Assembly (NCBI RefSeq): GCF_023278565.1
Contig: NC_064676.1
Coordinates: 5,208,001 to 5,272,000, forward strand
Source of the DNA: Colletotrichum lupini
Lineage: Eukaryota; Ascomycota; Sordariomycetes; Glomerellales; Glomerellaceae
Reading direction: 5' to 3'
DNA length: 64,000 nt
The notes beneath the pieces were generated by a model. That model did no database searches. It was not told the DNA's origin and was given only the letters and a program-made list of their open reading frames with translations. Below, piece after piece: positions 23,101 to 35,463 of the stretch (its first letter is position 1; each line of letters begins with the position of its first letter). The position numbers were made by a program, and so were the translations under genes.

Positions 23101-26100
23101 CCATAATTGATAGACCAGATGGCTGGTGAACGTGCAAGAGACTGAGAACCAGGTAGGGAATCAACTGGCGAATCCGGCTTGGCTTCCGCCCGGCGCGGCC
23201 GTTCTCAGGGGAATCCCGCCCTCCGATTAACGCCGAACGCCGGGGCGGCTCAAGGAGAATCACCTAGAGCCCCATAAACGGGTTGATCGGAAATAAGGTG
23301 TCCGCAGAACTTCGGACGAATACCAATTGCCCGTGTTTGAGCGGTCGAACCACCTCCGACAACCAGGGCGATCCCACTCCAGAGGGAACCACCGTTCTCT
23401 GCCTTGCAGACGGGGGCTCCTCATGAAGCAGGCTCATGCCAGTCTGACCATCCACACCACTGAACCCAATAGTTGGGAGGGTTGTCACAGTCTCATGCAC
23501 ACAGAAACCAATCAGACTCGCCTGGGGGACCAATGCCCGTCTGTGTCCCGGCCACAAGGGCCACGTCGCGGTTCTGGCATTCATGCTATCTTCGACATAG
23601 CGGAATGTTGGGTGCCAGTGAACTCGGCAGAAGGCCAGTAATCTAGATGAGCAGGTCAGAATTCAATATCACAAACTCATGTGGTTGGCTCCTCGAGCAC
23701 CCGTGAAGGGCACGTGCGAGACGCATGGATGATGTGAGACAACAGCAGACAACTGCTAAAGCGAATACAGGCTGCAGCGCGTGTGTGATACAAGCAAGCA
23801 AGGGAGGCGGGGATTCGCTGCTACACCGCGATGGTGACCCGTGAAGCTGTAAGCTTATTTTCGAATCTCACCGACTCCTCCAGATCATGAGCGACTTCAT
23901 GAATCTCTATAATCAACAGAGCCAATCAGTGCAGTCATAACGGCTGCGGTATCACGGAGTGCTGGCGGGTCTTGGCACCCGGATCGCTCGGAGGTTGTGC
24001 GCACCGGCGGTTGCGCCTGTCTCTCTCTCTCAGTTTGTCAACTCACACTCCCACTTTTGTTGACCTAAGAGTGAGACAGGGCTTGCCCAGACGCCGGAGT
24101 TGGATTGAGCTCCATTATTCTGTTTGGCGGGTCCGATTAACCCCATTGGAAAATACGGAAGAATCCCTTGGGAGCTCATTTCGGGGAGCGTCGTCAACGA
24201 GGCCCGCTCAAAGATTCCGAGGTGGAAACGGGGCGGGAGGAGTGGGAAAAGTCCGCCGATGGCCGGGCCACCGTCGTTCCATCAAATTTCGATTTTGCAG
24301 GCTCACAATCTCGATTATTGCCAGGGCCCCAAAAACCCAGGTGAATTCTCTTGCTCGCCGATTGTCTTTTCTTGGGCTCGTTGAAGGAGTGGACGTTGGT
24401 ACCCTGGCTCACATCAGCGGGGCATAACGTAACGCTCGCGCACGCGACGCACGACACTGGAGTGGTCGAGAGAGGCAGAAGCTGCTGCAAACACTTCCGC
24501 CGAGCTCGCCCCCTTGTCGGTACTGTCAACCTGTGGTTTGTGGGTTACGCGAGTACGCGGGAACGTGACTGGCTGCCGTGTTCGGTATTGTACGGAGGAG
24601 GTACCTAGCACAGACAGTATCAAACTGCCAAGACCGCCAAGTGCGCTGGAGCCTCTTAATGACGATGAATGCTGCCGGTGGTGCCCTACACTTCAATGCT
24701 TCCCCTCCTCAGCTGGACTGACACAGACAATACGCTATAGCGCTTCAGCGGTGAGACAAGGTGATACGGTGACGGGTAGGACCTGCAGGCCACGGGACTT
24801 CAATATGTAGCGGAAGTATAAACCTGCCCTGGTTTATTAGCAGGTGCTGCAAAATGCTGTGAAGGGACTGATGTTAAATCAAACACACTGACGACGTTGA
24901 GTCTCGAGAAGCCGTCTGCAGACATTGAAGCGGCTGCAGAACCCAAAGCACCTAGCCACTAGTCGCCGGTCTGGCGCAAGAGCTTGCAGTCATTGACTTC
25001 ATTCGTGGTCGGCGAACACGGACATCGCAGTGGTTTCAAGTACAGGCACTTGTACTGAACGCCGGTGCAAAGACAGGCTTCTGATTAGTGTTGTGCCCGA
25101 TGGATATGTGATGGTCGTCACAAGTTTTCTGAGTTAGTCGCCGTTTAGAGGTATGGGTGATCCATGATGCCAACTTGGTCAGGTCTCAGTGCTGGCGCCA
25201 TGTGAATGGCTACTAAGAGTCGACTATGGCGCACGCGGCGAAAGTGTCAAAAGACGATCCCTGACTTTTGTGGCTTGCAACACACAATTCAACAGTAAGC
25301 CGTCACCCATGCCAAGACAGGGCGCCTAGTCTGGTGGGTTTTGATGGATGACATCCATGTGGCGGACAGAGAGACGTCGGGCTCGGGATCATCCAAGTCC
25401 GCGAAGTTCGCGGTCTGGCCTCTGCTGCTCGCAGATCAATCATCAACGACCGCGCGATAGCAGCAGCAGCCGCCAGTGTATGCACTCGTCCGTCGGTCGT
25501 CTGACTTGCTGTGTAAGCAAGCCTGTTAGCTTGAGCAAAGTCAGATGAATTGCACGTTGCACGCACCGCCGAGATTGTCACCATCGCAACCATATCCCAC
25601 ATGCTTATCTTGCATCCTCCGCAATAAGTCGAGGCTAGCCACCACCGAAGCTTTGCATCTTGCAGCATAGAACGGGTAGCGACTGGTGGCATCGCTCTTT
25701 CGGCGTCTCCCGCATATGGGCGGGGAATCGCATCGATTGGCAGAGCGCAAAGTGGTCGGCATGCACAGCTGCCTGCACACAGGTAGGAAGGGGGAGACCA
25801 CCCCGGAGGCCCAGTCACAGCCAAGAGATGATATTTTGGGGGCGGGTTTGCGGCTTGCGAGGAGTGATGCGAGAAGGATGCGAGATCACGAGATGTCGCT
25901 TTTGGGCTTCGCGCGTGTTGCAATCTGATTCTAACGAGGTATGAAGGGGTTACCACCGGGAGGTTTCGGTATGCCTGTGCTGCATGGTGTGGCCTAGAAT
26001 GGCAGACGTGCCTGTCATGGCCGCAGGACCTCGAGCGTGAAGCGTTTCGCTGTAGGCAAAGGTGAGAAAACCCTCTTAGTTGCATTGTGCAATGCGTCTG

Positions 26101-26810
26101 CCCCCTTCGAGTCCCGATCGAGCCATGTGTAGAGCATCGTCCCATCGCAGTGACGGCCGTGACTGTCCGTGTGCGGAGCACGTCGGCCGGAACATACTGT
26201 AATGGACTGTACACTACTCCGTACTCTATGGCAGAGACAGGAATCTGAGTGTCACAGACCGTTAGAGGTCTTCCATACGTCTTAACTCTCAAGTTGGATT
26301 GGTGGACGTGGTAGTGTTGCCGCTGTATCACCCGCGTACTGCGTATCTGCACCTCGCGTAAATGACATCCGTACAGAAATTGTCGCCAGGCCTGGGTCTC
26401 TACGGTAGAGAGAGATCAGCAAGCGGGAAACGGAAGAGTGAACTTGACCGACCCCGACCTCCTGAGGCTACTGAGGCTCCTGAGGCGTCGGGCAGCGGCG
26501 TCCTTGTCGGTGGGCGGACAGCGGTCGCGCGGGAAACAAGTGGAATCCGGGATTAAGCGATGTGGGAAATTTGAGATTTCTTCCGTAAGCAATTTACCAG
26601 AGGGAGGGAAAAGCAAAGGAGAAATTCATGACGACAGTGGGGTTGAGCATCCAGGAACGTCGTTCGCCAAGTGGGGGCATAGGAAGGAAGACTGAGAAAA
26701 TTGGAAGGAAAAAACTGAAGTCAACAGCTCAAAGAAGAAGTGGGTACCAAGGTAAGGTACCTTTCCAAGGCTCGCCCGAGGCAGGACGGAGGTACCGATA
26801 CTTTCAAGAG
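20161..26810. other. Gene-poor region left of the mobile element
   Basis: About 6.6 kb without a supported gene. It contains low-complexity promoter-like tracts, GGTACC/CCTTACC-rich stretches (21960-22000, 26745-26800), and many short basic frames of the kind produced by chance. One unusually long open frame is listed separately. Confidence 0.5.
25303..26352 (-). CDS. Long open frame, doubtful protein (349 codons)
   Basis: A 349-codon open frame on the minus strand is longer than I would expect by chance at this base composition. The translation is rich in Arg, His, Ser and Cys and poor in Asp/Glu, has no signal peptide, membrane segment or domain that I recognise, and shows no third-position codon bias by eye. 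The composition argues against a real protein. It could be a non-coding stretch or an orphan gene; I favour chance. Confidence 0.15.
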   Translation of the reverse strand: MQIRSTRVIQRQHYHVHQSNLRVKTYGRPLTVCDTQIPVSAIEYGVVYSPLQYVPADVLRTRTVTAVTAMGRCSTHGSIGTRRGQTHCTMQLRGFSHLCLQRNASRSRSCGHDRHVCHSRPHHAAQAYRNLPVVTPSYLVRIRLQHARSPKATSRDLASFSHHSSQAANPPPKYHLLAVTGPPGWSPPSYLCAGSCACRPLCALPIDAIPRPYAGDAERAMPPVATRSMLQDAKLRWWLASTYCGGCKISMWDMVAMVTISAVRATCNSSDFAQANRLAYTASQTTDGRVHTLAAAAAIARSLMIDLRAAEARPRTSRTWMIPSPTSLCPPHGCHPSKPTRLGALSWHG

Positions 26811-26865
26811 GTAAGACCCCACCCCACACGACGGATCACCCCCTACGACAGATCACCCAATTCGG
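26811..26865 (+). repeat. Left terminal inverted repeat (55 bp)
   Basis: Perfect reverse complement of 27554-27608. Contains two copies of a 13-mer CGACRGATCACCC at 26829-26841 and 26846-26858, start to start 17 bases apart, which could be transposase-binding subrepeats. Confidence 0.9.
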
Positions 26866-27553
26866 TACAATTCAGTCAAAAACCACTAATTCTACCTACT
26901 TCATTTTATAATATTAAAAATATATAAAAATACTTTTAGATATATAATATATGGTTTTCTTACTAAGATAAGTTTTATAAATTATAATCTACTATGATTA
27001 TTAAAATATTATCAAATGAAATATAACATTTTTTACTATCTAAAAATACGATTTCTAACTTTATGAAAAATAGATAAAGCTAAGTATTTTAAAAGACTAT
27101 AATTTTCCAAATATTTTTCTAAGCTTAAATATACTATTTTTGGCATTATACTAATTACATAAGCTTAGGAAATTCAAGTTTTTATAAATACTACTTATTA
27201 TAATATAACTTAATATTTCTATATAATAATACTTATATTACTAATAAAAAACTATTTATATAAGTTCAATTTAAATCTCTTAAAAATAATCAACTTTAAA
27301 ATTTTATTTTTTCTAATAAATAAAAGAGTTATATAATAAAGTATAATGTTAGTATTTGTATGGAAATTATTAGTAAACACTAACATTTAGAAGCATATTT
27401 TAAATCTAATATTATTATATAATATAATATAAAATGATTTTTTACAAATATTTTTCTATACTAATTATATTTTTTATAGCTTGTGTATTTTTTAAAATAT
27501 TTATTTTTTAATTATTTATATATATATGGAATAGCGGTTTTGGCTGAATCTGG

Positions 27554-27608
27554 CCGAATTGGGTGATCTGTCGTAGGGGGTGATCCGTCGTGTGGGGTGG
27601 GGTCTTAC
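27554..27608 (-). repeat. Right terminal inverted repeat (55 bp)
   Basis: Perfect reverse complement of the left arm, including both 13-mer subrepeats. Interior to this arm the match continues imperfectly, with several C/T and A/G differences between the arms. Confidence 0.9.
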
Positions 27609-30600
27609 TTTGTCCCTTCGACACCGAGCGATCCGAGTGCTCCTGCCCCAGTGGCCAGTGCTCGGGAAAGCCATGGCTGCCATGCTCACCCAACCACACA
27701 TTGCAGTCTTTCATTTCCAGCTTCCTTTCACTCGGCCGACTTTTTCAGAGAGCTTGCCCAGATTTGCTCCATTCGCTTTCCGCTCGGTTTCGCTGGTTCC
27801 TTTTCCTCCCCTGGTCAGTCAACCTCGCGGCGGACGAGGCTACGCCGGCATCGTTTGGCTACGCTTGCTTGAGCCTGGAGTCCCGGGGCGCGCTAAGAAT
27901 AAGAGAGAACGAGTCGTCGTCACCTCGACCCCCAATCATTTCGCATTTGGCCTGGTCGGCTCCCTCTGAGCTCTGGTTCAGTGGCTCTGCGTGACTGCAT
28001 CGCTACCATCCCTGCGTGCGCGTGCGATTGCGTATGTGCTACGCAGTAGTGCCAGACGATACTGGCGGTAAAGAGAGGCGAAGGTAAGGTCGCTTGTTTG
28101 ATGCGGCGCCTCGCGTGGGTGTTCCATTGACATCTTGCATCATCATGATCTGGCCTGTTCTCTGTTTGTCCTACAACCCCCGTCTCCCGACTTGCAAAAC
28201 TTGAGATGACATTCATTTGGCGCTTATATGAGGCACATCAAGGGTGATGCCATTATCATGAAGCCTCGATGATGCTGGCATCCTAGCGTCTAAGGGGTCG
28301 AGGTCCCTTTTTTCGTTTCCCCTCCCCTTTCGCGGCGGTGGACTTTGGGCGGAAGTTGGAACCACAGAGCTAAGGAATGCAGGATACCCTTCGTTCGCGT
28401 TCCGTCTTTGAGCCTCGGTGCCGGCGACGGCGGCCGATGGATTAGATAAGCGCGTCCGGCAATGGGATTTTGAAAAAAAGGGACCTTCAGGGAAGGGGTC
28501 GAATAGTGGTGTTGGTTAAGTTCGAAGCCAATTCAAGCCACCGACTGCAAGCCCCATTTTGACAGTGACGCTCTCTAACGCCGTTCGTCAGGCCACCCAA
28601 TCTGATTCACATCGACGCCGGCATCGACGGGCCAGCGGCCAGCCCGATTGTACCGTCCGTTGCTTTCACCCAGAGTCGCAAGCCCCCCTCCCCATGACTC
28701 CTCGATGGCGCCGTCGTCTCGGCCCAATGACCCGCGCGGGCCACTGAAGTCTGAGCTTCACGAGTGCGGCCGCGCAATTATTCCTTGGTGGTGCGCCGAT
28801 TCGAGAACGGCCCTGAATGTCGGCGGTTGCAGCTACCGCACGCCGATGGGCCTCCGAAACCGAGATTTACGTCGTCGACATGCAATTCCCGAACTGTGAT
28901 GTACCGGCGTCGGCTCCGTACTTCGTATGTGGGAATTCCCAGCCTCGCTGTTTCTTGGTTGACCTACACAGTACGGATAATCTGCATGGCAAACCTCGCT
29001 GCGAGCCTGCGACGAAGGGGGCCTCGGCTCGGTACTTGGAGACGATGCAATGATGACGATAATCTCAAAATCGGGTGAGTAGCAGTTGTTTGTTTCACCG
29101 AGATGATTTTATTTTCAGGGGTGGACAGCGGCCAGACCAAGGAAGACCGTAGACGTATATGTCAAAGTGCCATTCCGTTGCTTCTTCCTGCTGGATGTGC
29201 GACACGTTTTGCTGGGCTGCTGGTAAAAGCCCCGGTCCCCCGGGGTGAGCGGTGGGAAGGACGGGTCAAACCGTCAAACAAGATTGTTGGGACGGGTTAA
29301 TTCGTACATAGTGACAAGTGTGCTCTGTACCGGGAATCATCAGCCCTGTCGACCGGGTCATCATCAGCACGCGACACGTCTTGTCTTTCTGCTACTTTTG
29401 CTCGGGTGCAGGTAACGCCGCCAAGTGGGAGAGAGTAATTTAGGTACCGCAAAGTCTATCGCGCGTCGACCTTGACGAAGGCCGGGGGTGGACTTTGCGG
29501 GCCTCAGGATGGACTCGAGATGAAGCCGTCCGCGATTGAATAGACGAACCCATTTCCTTGTCGTTGTCCTATTGAGATAGTCAGCAATAAGGTCTTCGCG
29601 AACAATGGGAATATTTTATCAGCACAGCAGAGCCTGCGTGAATAAGATTGCCGCTAGGCAAATAGAAGAAAACATGAACAGACCACAGCTTCTAGATCAG
29701 CTCACTAATTCCCGATCCACCACGGAGATGTTCCGTAGATGGATGCGTGGGAACGACCTTTGCTGTGTTTCTGACCTCGGAGTTTTGATCTGTAATCCAC
29801 AAGAGAATGCGAAGACGAGGGCGGAGAGAAAAAAAAAAAACAGGCAGACTAACGAAAAAATCGAAGCAAAAAAATTGGATCATCCCGGTGTCACCCAGAA
29901 TTCTTCTCCTTACCGGCTGGTAATAGCGCATCATCACGTAAGGCAAGCCCGCCCGCCCACAAAGCCAGAGATGCTCCTTCCCGCCCGCGTCACAAGCAGC
30001 GCCAGCGGACTTGGGAAGGAACGGGGCACGACGGGAGTAAGGTAGGAGTACTTGAAGATACGTACCTTTCAGAGCAGCCACCTGCCCGATCAACTGCAGG
30101 GAGGTGAGGTGCGCATCGCCCAATCCCTGCACTCGTTTCTTGCAAGATAAGCCCGTGCGCCTATTCGCTCCATATTTTCCAGTGTTTTCACCAAAGAAAA
30201 AGGCAGAACTTAGAAGCCATTGGTGACTTCCTCTCAATGTACCACAGATGTCCCGTCACATCGGTACGAGTACCTATACCCGAGCCGCAGCATCCGAGCT
30301 TCCTCTCTCATTTTCTCTCTCTGATTCTGTGTCTTGTGCGCTCACTGCGCTGCGTGTGATTCTATTTTCCCACTCTACCGCCCAGGTTGGCGATGGCCCC
30401 CAATGGGCAAGCAACAATGGAATCCACTACTCCGTACCGGCATGGGTGAATACGCAAAATACGCAAGTACGTGTACTTCCATTGCTACGGCACCTGCCCA
30501 GCGTGTGTCAGTCATCGAGCAGTCAGTCGGTCAGTCATCACAGATGCAGACAGAGACAGCAAAGCATCGTCTTTTCATCCACCCCGGAAAGATCGACATG

Positions 30601-32326
30601 AGACCTCGCAGAGACGGCGCCGAAGCTTACCAGCTTTTCGATAGCAAATCATGACAGCAACACTTGTGACCAACCAGTCCATGGTTATCATTTCTGAGGT
30701 AAGGATGATGGAAAGACAGCAGAGAATCGTCCACTTGGCATCTGCCTTGCCATGCCGCGCCCATTTTTTGAATCCCGCGTATGGAGTATTCATATGGCAA
30801 AGCGAAAGGAGGAAGCAAAACCTGGGCGGTATTCTACAAATTTAGACGCAGTCGGGCTGGTACCACGGTACGGAGAACAATACAAGCACGAATATACCTG
30901 CAGTAAGAGACGCAGTGGAAGACGCAGTCGGCGGTGGCCGAAGGACAGACGGAGAGAGGGCGGGCGGGATGACGGGAGTACTCGGTACTCAGACTGGTGT
31001 TTGCCAAGAAAGGCATGCTAAGGGACTCCAGGGTTGACCTGGATGAAGCAATAGGTACTGCAGCAGAGCATCATAGCTCCATTTTCTTTCGATTCGGACT
31101 TTTCACTTTGCCCAGTCCCAGCGTCCCACGCACCAAAACGGACCACATACGGATACCGCCCGACAGTTCCCCCCTCCCCTGGTCTCGGTCAGCTGTGTAG
31201 GGACGGGAGACTCGCGCCCACAAGGAAGGAAAGGTGGTCAAAGGTCCTCCGTACTCCGTACCCACGATCAGGTACCTTACAAACCCGTCGGCCAGCCCAC
31301 CCAAGAGACAAAGTCCGCGTACCGTATACCTTGTCGCGAGGCAGTCTGGGTAACTACGGTACTCGTACGTTCCCTCCCCTTCCTCCCCCTGGTACCTCGC
31401 TCCGGTCCTCACTGTCCTATGCGAGAAGAGACGGAGAGCAAACTAAGGTCGCCCACTCTCCACACACCACAGAACGACGACCACCCACACCCACTAGGTT
31501 CTGCTTGCCCAAGCCCCAAGGCTCACCTTCCTCGCAGTCGCTGCACCCAAAAATCTCTCGGCTTCTGACAAGCACCCCGGTCCCCGCCGCTTCCGTAGGC
31601 CGGCTTGGGCGGTCTTGGTACCTTTCCGCTGTGTCTTGGGTGTCCTTGGTACTTGTCAGTCCACACACTTTTCGCTCAAAGATGGATTTCCAAGAGTCCA
31701 AAGGTCCAGAGCGACTTTGTCCCAAAGCTCGGCCTCCATCTGCAAAACTCTTGGGACCGTGGACCTTGTCTCTTGTCTTGTCTCCGTTCTCACTCTATCC
31801 CGTCTCTGCCTTACCTTAACCTACTTTGCCTTACCCTGCCGCTTTGCCCGCCTGTTCCGCTGCCTCATCATACATATCAATCTAGTCATCCACACTTTCT
31901 GTAACTTTGTCGCTTGTCCCATTCCTTCTTGACCTCCTCCCCTCCCTCTCCAAATACCTGCTCCCTCCAACGTCCTTTGGTTGCTCGTTGATTATTCACC
32001 TGTTTCCTCCCTCTCCTCCGGTGAATACCAACCAACTCGCCGATACTCGAAGCATCAGTGGAATTAGGAATTTTAGGGATTCCAACAGGACGGTTCACTG
32101 CGACGTGACGTAGCTGGGTCAGCGAGCAAGACAGATTCCAAGACAACACACACAACGCCTGCTGGATGGTTCGGTTTTAGTCAGAAACGGAAAGTCGACG
32201 CACGCCCGGTAGAAGACCAACCCGCCCTTTGGTCCTCTTTACCGTCACCTATTACACCTTCCAACTTCGCCCCTCGCCTTGCGTCGCGATTCTCGACTTC
32301 CTTCCCCTCCGAGGGCATCAGTAGCC
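27609..32326. other. Gene-poor region upstream of AUR1
   Basis: About 4.7 kb without a supported gene. The last roughly 900 bases are strongly pyrimidine-rich with CCTTACC and CTCTCC runs and probably form the promoter and 5' leader of AUR1. Copies of CTCCGTAC/TACTCCGTA-like words recur (for example 30425-30440, 31245-31265). Confidence 0.5.
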
Positions 32327-33758
32327 ATGCAGGACTTCAGCACTTTCCTGAAAGGAAAGCCCACGCTGCCATCTCTATGGACCGGTAATCTCAACTTCGC
32401 CAAGCTCAACCCCATCCCCCACCGATACCGACCCAGTCGAGCAAAGAGAAATCAGAAGAAGCGCGCATCCGGAAACTACACTGGTGCCGAAGATGTCACT
32501 TCACTGCAAAAGTCTCTCAACCCCCTCGACACATTAAGGAAACTGCAAAATCACAAGTGGCGCCTCCTCGACCTGCAGTACACGATCCTCGTCGCCCTCA
32601 TCATCTTCTCGCTCTGCATTACGCCCTCAGCGCCACTAATCAAGACCCTCGCCGTCACTGGGGGCCTCCTGCTTTTGACGATACCCGTCACCAGCCAGTT
32701 CTTCTTCCCAGGCTTGAGTATATGGGCATACCTCATCTATTTCTTTTGTAGCCGGTAAGTCGACTTGTTTGTGGTGTTAGTCTGCCTGGCTCGAATGCTA
32801 ATTCAAGATCAGCTTCATCGATGCGAAATACCGCCCCCACATCTGGGTTCGCGTCCTCCCCGCCCTCGAGAACGTCCTCTACGGTGCCAACCTCTCCAAC
32901 ATCCTGTCCGCTCACACCCATCCGGTTCTCGACATTCTCGCCTGGATCCCGTACGGACTTGGCCACTTTGGCGCTCCCTTTATCTGCGCTGGCTTCCTCT
33001 TCCTCTTTGCCGCTCCCAAGACGCTTCCGATCTTCGCCAAGTGCTTCGGATGGCTAAACGTGCTCGGCGTCACCATCCAGCTCGTCTTCCCCTGCACTCC
33101 TCCGTGGTACGAGAACGAGCATGGCCTCGCCCCAGCTGCCTACGGCATGTCCGGATCCCCCGCTGGCCTGGCCCGCATTGACGCTATCCTCGGCATCGAT
33201 ATGTACACCACCAGCTTCTCGACCGCTCCGGTTCCTTTTGGCGCTTTCCCGTCGCTGCACGCTGCGGACGCCGTCATGGAGGCTCTCATCCTGAGCTACT
33301 GCTTCCCCCGCTTCCGCCCTCTGTTCGTCATCTACGTTGGATGGATCTGGTGGGCAACCATGTACCTCAACCACCACTACGCAGTCGATCTGGTTGGCGG
33401 CTCTCTGCTCTCGGCTGGAATTTTCTACTTCGCCAAAGCCCGATACTTGCCTCAGCAGCAGGCTGACAAGAAGACTCGCTGGGAGTACGACTACGTTGAG
33501 ATTGGCGAGCAGACCAAGGTTTTCGACGAGGAGTACGGACGGATGTACAACATGGGATACCTTCAGCGCCGCGGCAGCTCCGACAGCGATGAGTGGACAG
33601 TTGGCAGCAGCTCTAGCTATAGCACATCTAGACGGGGTAGCGGAAGTTTGAGCCCCGCCCTTTCCGAAGAATCCGGTCGCAGCATTTTCAGTATCGAGAT
33701 CAGACCCGACAACGACAGATACGAAATCCCTCAGCTCACAGAGGTGGCTGTGCAGTAA
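32327..33758 (+). CDS. AUR1: Inositol phosphorylceramide synthase catalytic subunit (457 aa)
   Basis: Two exons, 32327-32754 and 32813-33758, with a GTAAGT donor. The protein transfers phosphoinositol from phosphatidylinositol to phytoceramide in the Golgi, an essential fungal sphingolipid step and the target of aureobasidin A (family knowledge). Several hydrophobic segments surround the PAP2-type motifs: FPSLHAADA (His292) and LNHHYAVDLVGG (His331, Asp335), the catalytic triad of the family. The N-terminal GNLNFAKLNPIPHRYRPSRAK region and SxxWAYLIYFF are also typical of AUR1. The C-terminal 100 residues are a Ser-rich cytosolic tail. The ATG at 32327 was chosen because it starts the conserved MQDF segment; an open frame runs upstream without another ATG. 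Length is slightly above the yeast protein, as is usual in filamentous fungi. Confidence 0.95.
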
Positions 33759-35463
33759 ACACCTCTCGTCACACGCGCAGACCTATCTAGAAACACGATG
33801 AACAAAGCCCGCAGTGCCGCGAACCCGAAAGGCGGCGGCGCCGGATCAACCCTGCAGCGTGCACTGAGAACCCTCGGACGATTATTCGAAACCATGAACC
33901 CAAACACCCCCCTTAACCAAAACCTCTTTATTCAATTCTCATCATCAGCACTTTTTTTTCACTCAAAACGGATACCACTTTGGATTACCTGTACCATTTG
34001 CATCAGAAGCACAGCAACGGCGCAATAGTGGTTTATTTTACAAACGACAGAAACAGCCGGAGACGCAACGATCTCGACAGGCTTAGGAGTAACGGCCTCA
34101 TGGATGACCACAACAGCAGAAGAGAGACCCACGGAGTCGGGGAAGGGGCAGCAACGGAAGAGATGGGGACATGGGATGATATAGAGTCCCCCCGTACATA
34201 TTAATGTGTTCAATGTCGAGATCAATCTCGACATCGTCTGGCATCTAGCCAGGATGGGATGGAGGTTGATCTCTGGCGCCCGACCAGCAGGAAGGTGGGC
34301 CCTATGTAATGTGGAGGCACGAAGGGGAAGAGTATACCACGAGTAGAGGTAGAGCAGTCGCTACTGAAGTAGTTGATGAGGTGAAGAAAGAATAACGAGA
34401 TTACCTATTCTCTCGATACACATGTTCACTTTTGTCCGTGAGGTTTCGCCTTTCGCAGTCTGCTGCAGTTCAGTTCGGACTGAGTCCACGTCAAAGGATG
34501 GCAAGGTGAGGGTAACCCGCCTGCATTCCGACATGGAGTGGTTGCAGATCATCTTTTCCCCTTCCATGGACTCTCGTTCTTGACCCTCGTATGCCCACCT
34601 GACCCGACCCCGGCTCGGCCGGCCAAGTAGGTTGCGCGGCCCACGGCCGGGCTTGGGAGCTACGGCACCACCACGGCACACACGGCAAGGATTTATGGTG
34701 CTTCGTAGGGTTCTGTGGCGTTGCGATGGCGCAGACGGCGGGCTTAGATGGACAAGGTGGAGGAAGAGAGGGGAAAAGGCAGCGGAGGCACGGAGGCTTG
34801 GAGGCTTGGAGGCTTGAGGGGAGCGCTGGGAGGAAACGGCGAAACGGGAATGGAGCAAGGTGACGCTAGAGCCAAGACCCGAGCGATCGGGTCCGGCAAA
34901 TTTCAGCGTATGAATTTACCCCCGCTCTCAATTGCGGGTTTTGCTTGGTTTGCTTGGGTGGCTTTTCCCTGGTTCTGGTTGTGAAAGTTCCCTGGTTGGA
35001 TTTGTGCTGCGCCGAATTCTAGGGTCCGAGGGGCCGGGGGTGGACGGCCGGGGGGTCCACTTCGCCGAGCAAGGGTTCTTGGCATGGGGGTTTTGGGGTT
35101 CTTCGTTTTCTCTTCGTGAAGTTTCCCCCGTAATCTCTTTAGCGGGGTCGTTCGAAGGCCAGGCGACAAGTATGGTTTGCGACATTTCGGGAATTTCCCC
35201 AATGAGTGCCTTGGGGTAGGAGAGAGTCACAGGTGGTAATGATGGTCATGCTCTGTCAAGCATTGTGCACGCCAATTGATCAAGTATAGTATGGGCGACG
35301 TGGGTATAGTGTATACCCTTAAGATAGCTTCGTTACCGGGTATGAAACCACAACCTCGTGGCCAGACAAATACCATCTCTAGAGTATTCAGCTGCATGTT
35401 TACTCAGTGGGCCTCTACGAATATATCTTCTAGACCTCATTTCTTCTTCGACGGCGGAACTAT
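33759..35463. other. Convergent intergenic region, no supported gene
   Basis: 3' sides of AUR1 and of the protease-like gene. A compact direct repetition of the word GGAGGCTTG occurs near 34790-34816. No coding frame with recognisable features. Confidence 0.55.

Larger units (their letters stand above)
26811..27608. mobile_element. Non-autonomous DNA transposon-like element with long TIRs and AT-rich core
   Basis: Two 55-bp perfect inverted repeats (26811-26865 and 27554-27608) bound a 798-bp unit; similarity continues imperfectly to about 82 bp on each side. The core from about 26890 to 27530 is extremely AT-rich and encodes nothing. The ends read GTAAGACCCC inward on both sides. If the TA within each end is the duplicated target, the element is of the TA-inserting (Tc1/mariner/pogo) kind with ends AGACCCC; no longer target duplication is visible. 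No transposase is present, so it is non-autonomous (MITE-like). The flanking DNA is GC-rich and unrelated, so the change of composition coincides with the repeats. Confidence 0.8.

Noticed and set aside
23264..23584. Minus-strand frame of 106 codons with fairly balanced composition
   Set aside because: No motif, no splice partners and no start context; not enough to call a gene.
29692..30237. 181-codon minus-strand frame with hydrophobic stretch
   Set aside because: The hydrophobic part comes from a poly-A/T tract around 29830; no other coding signs.
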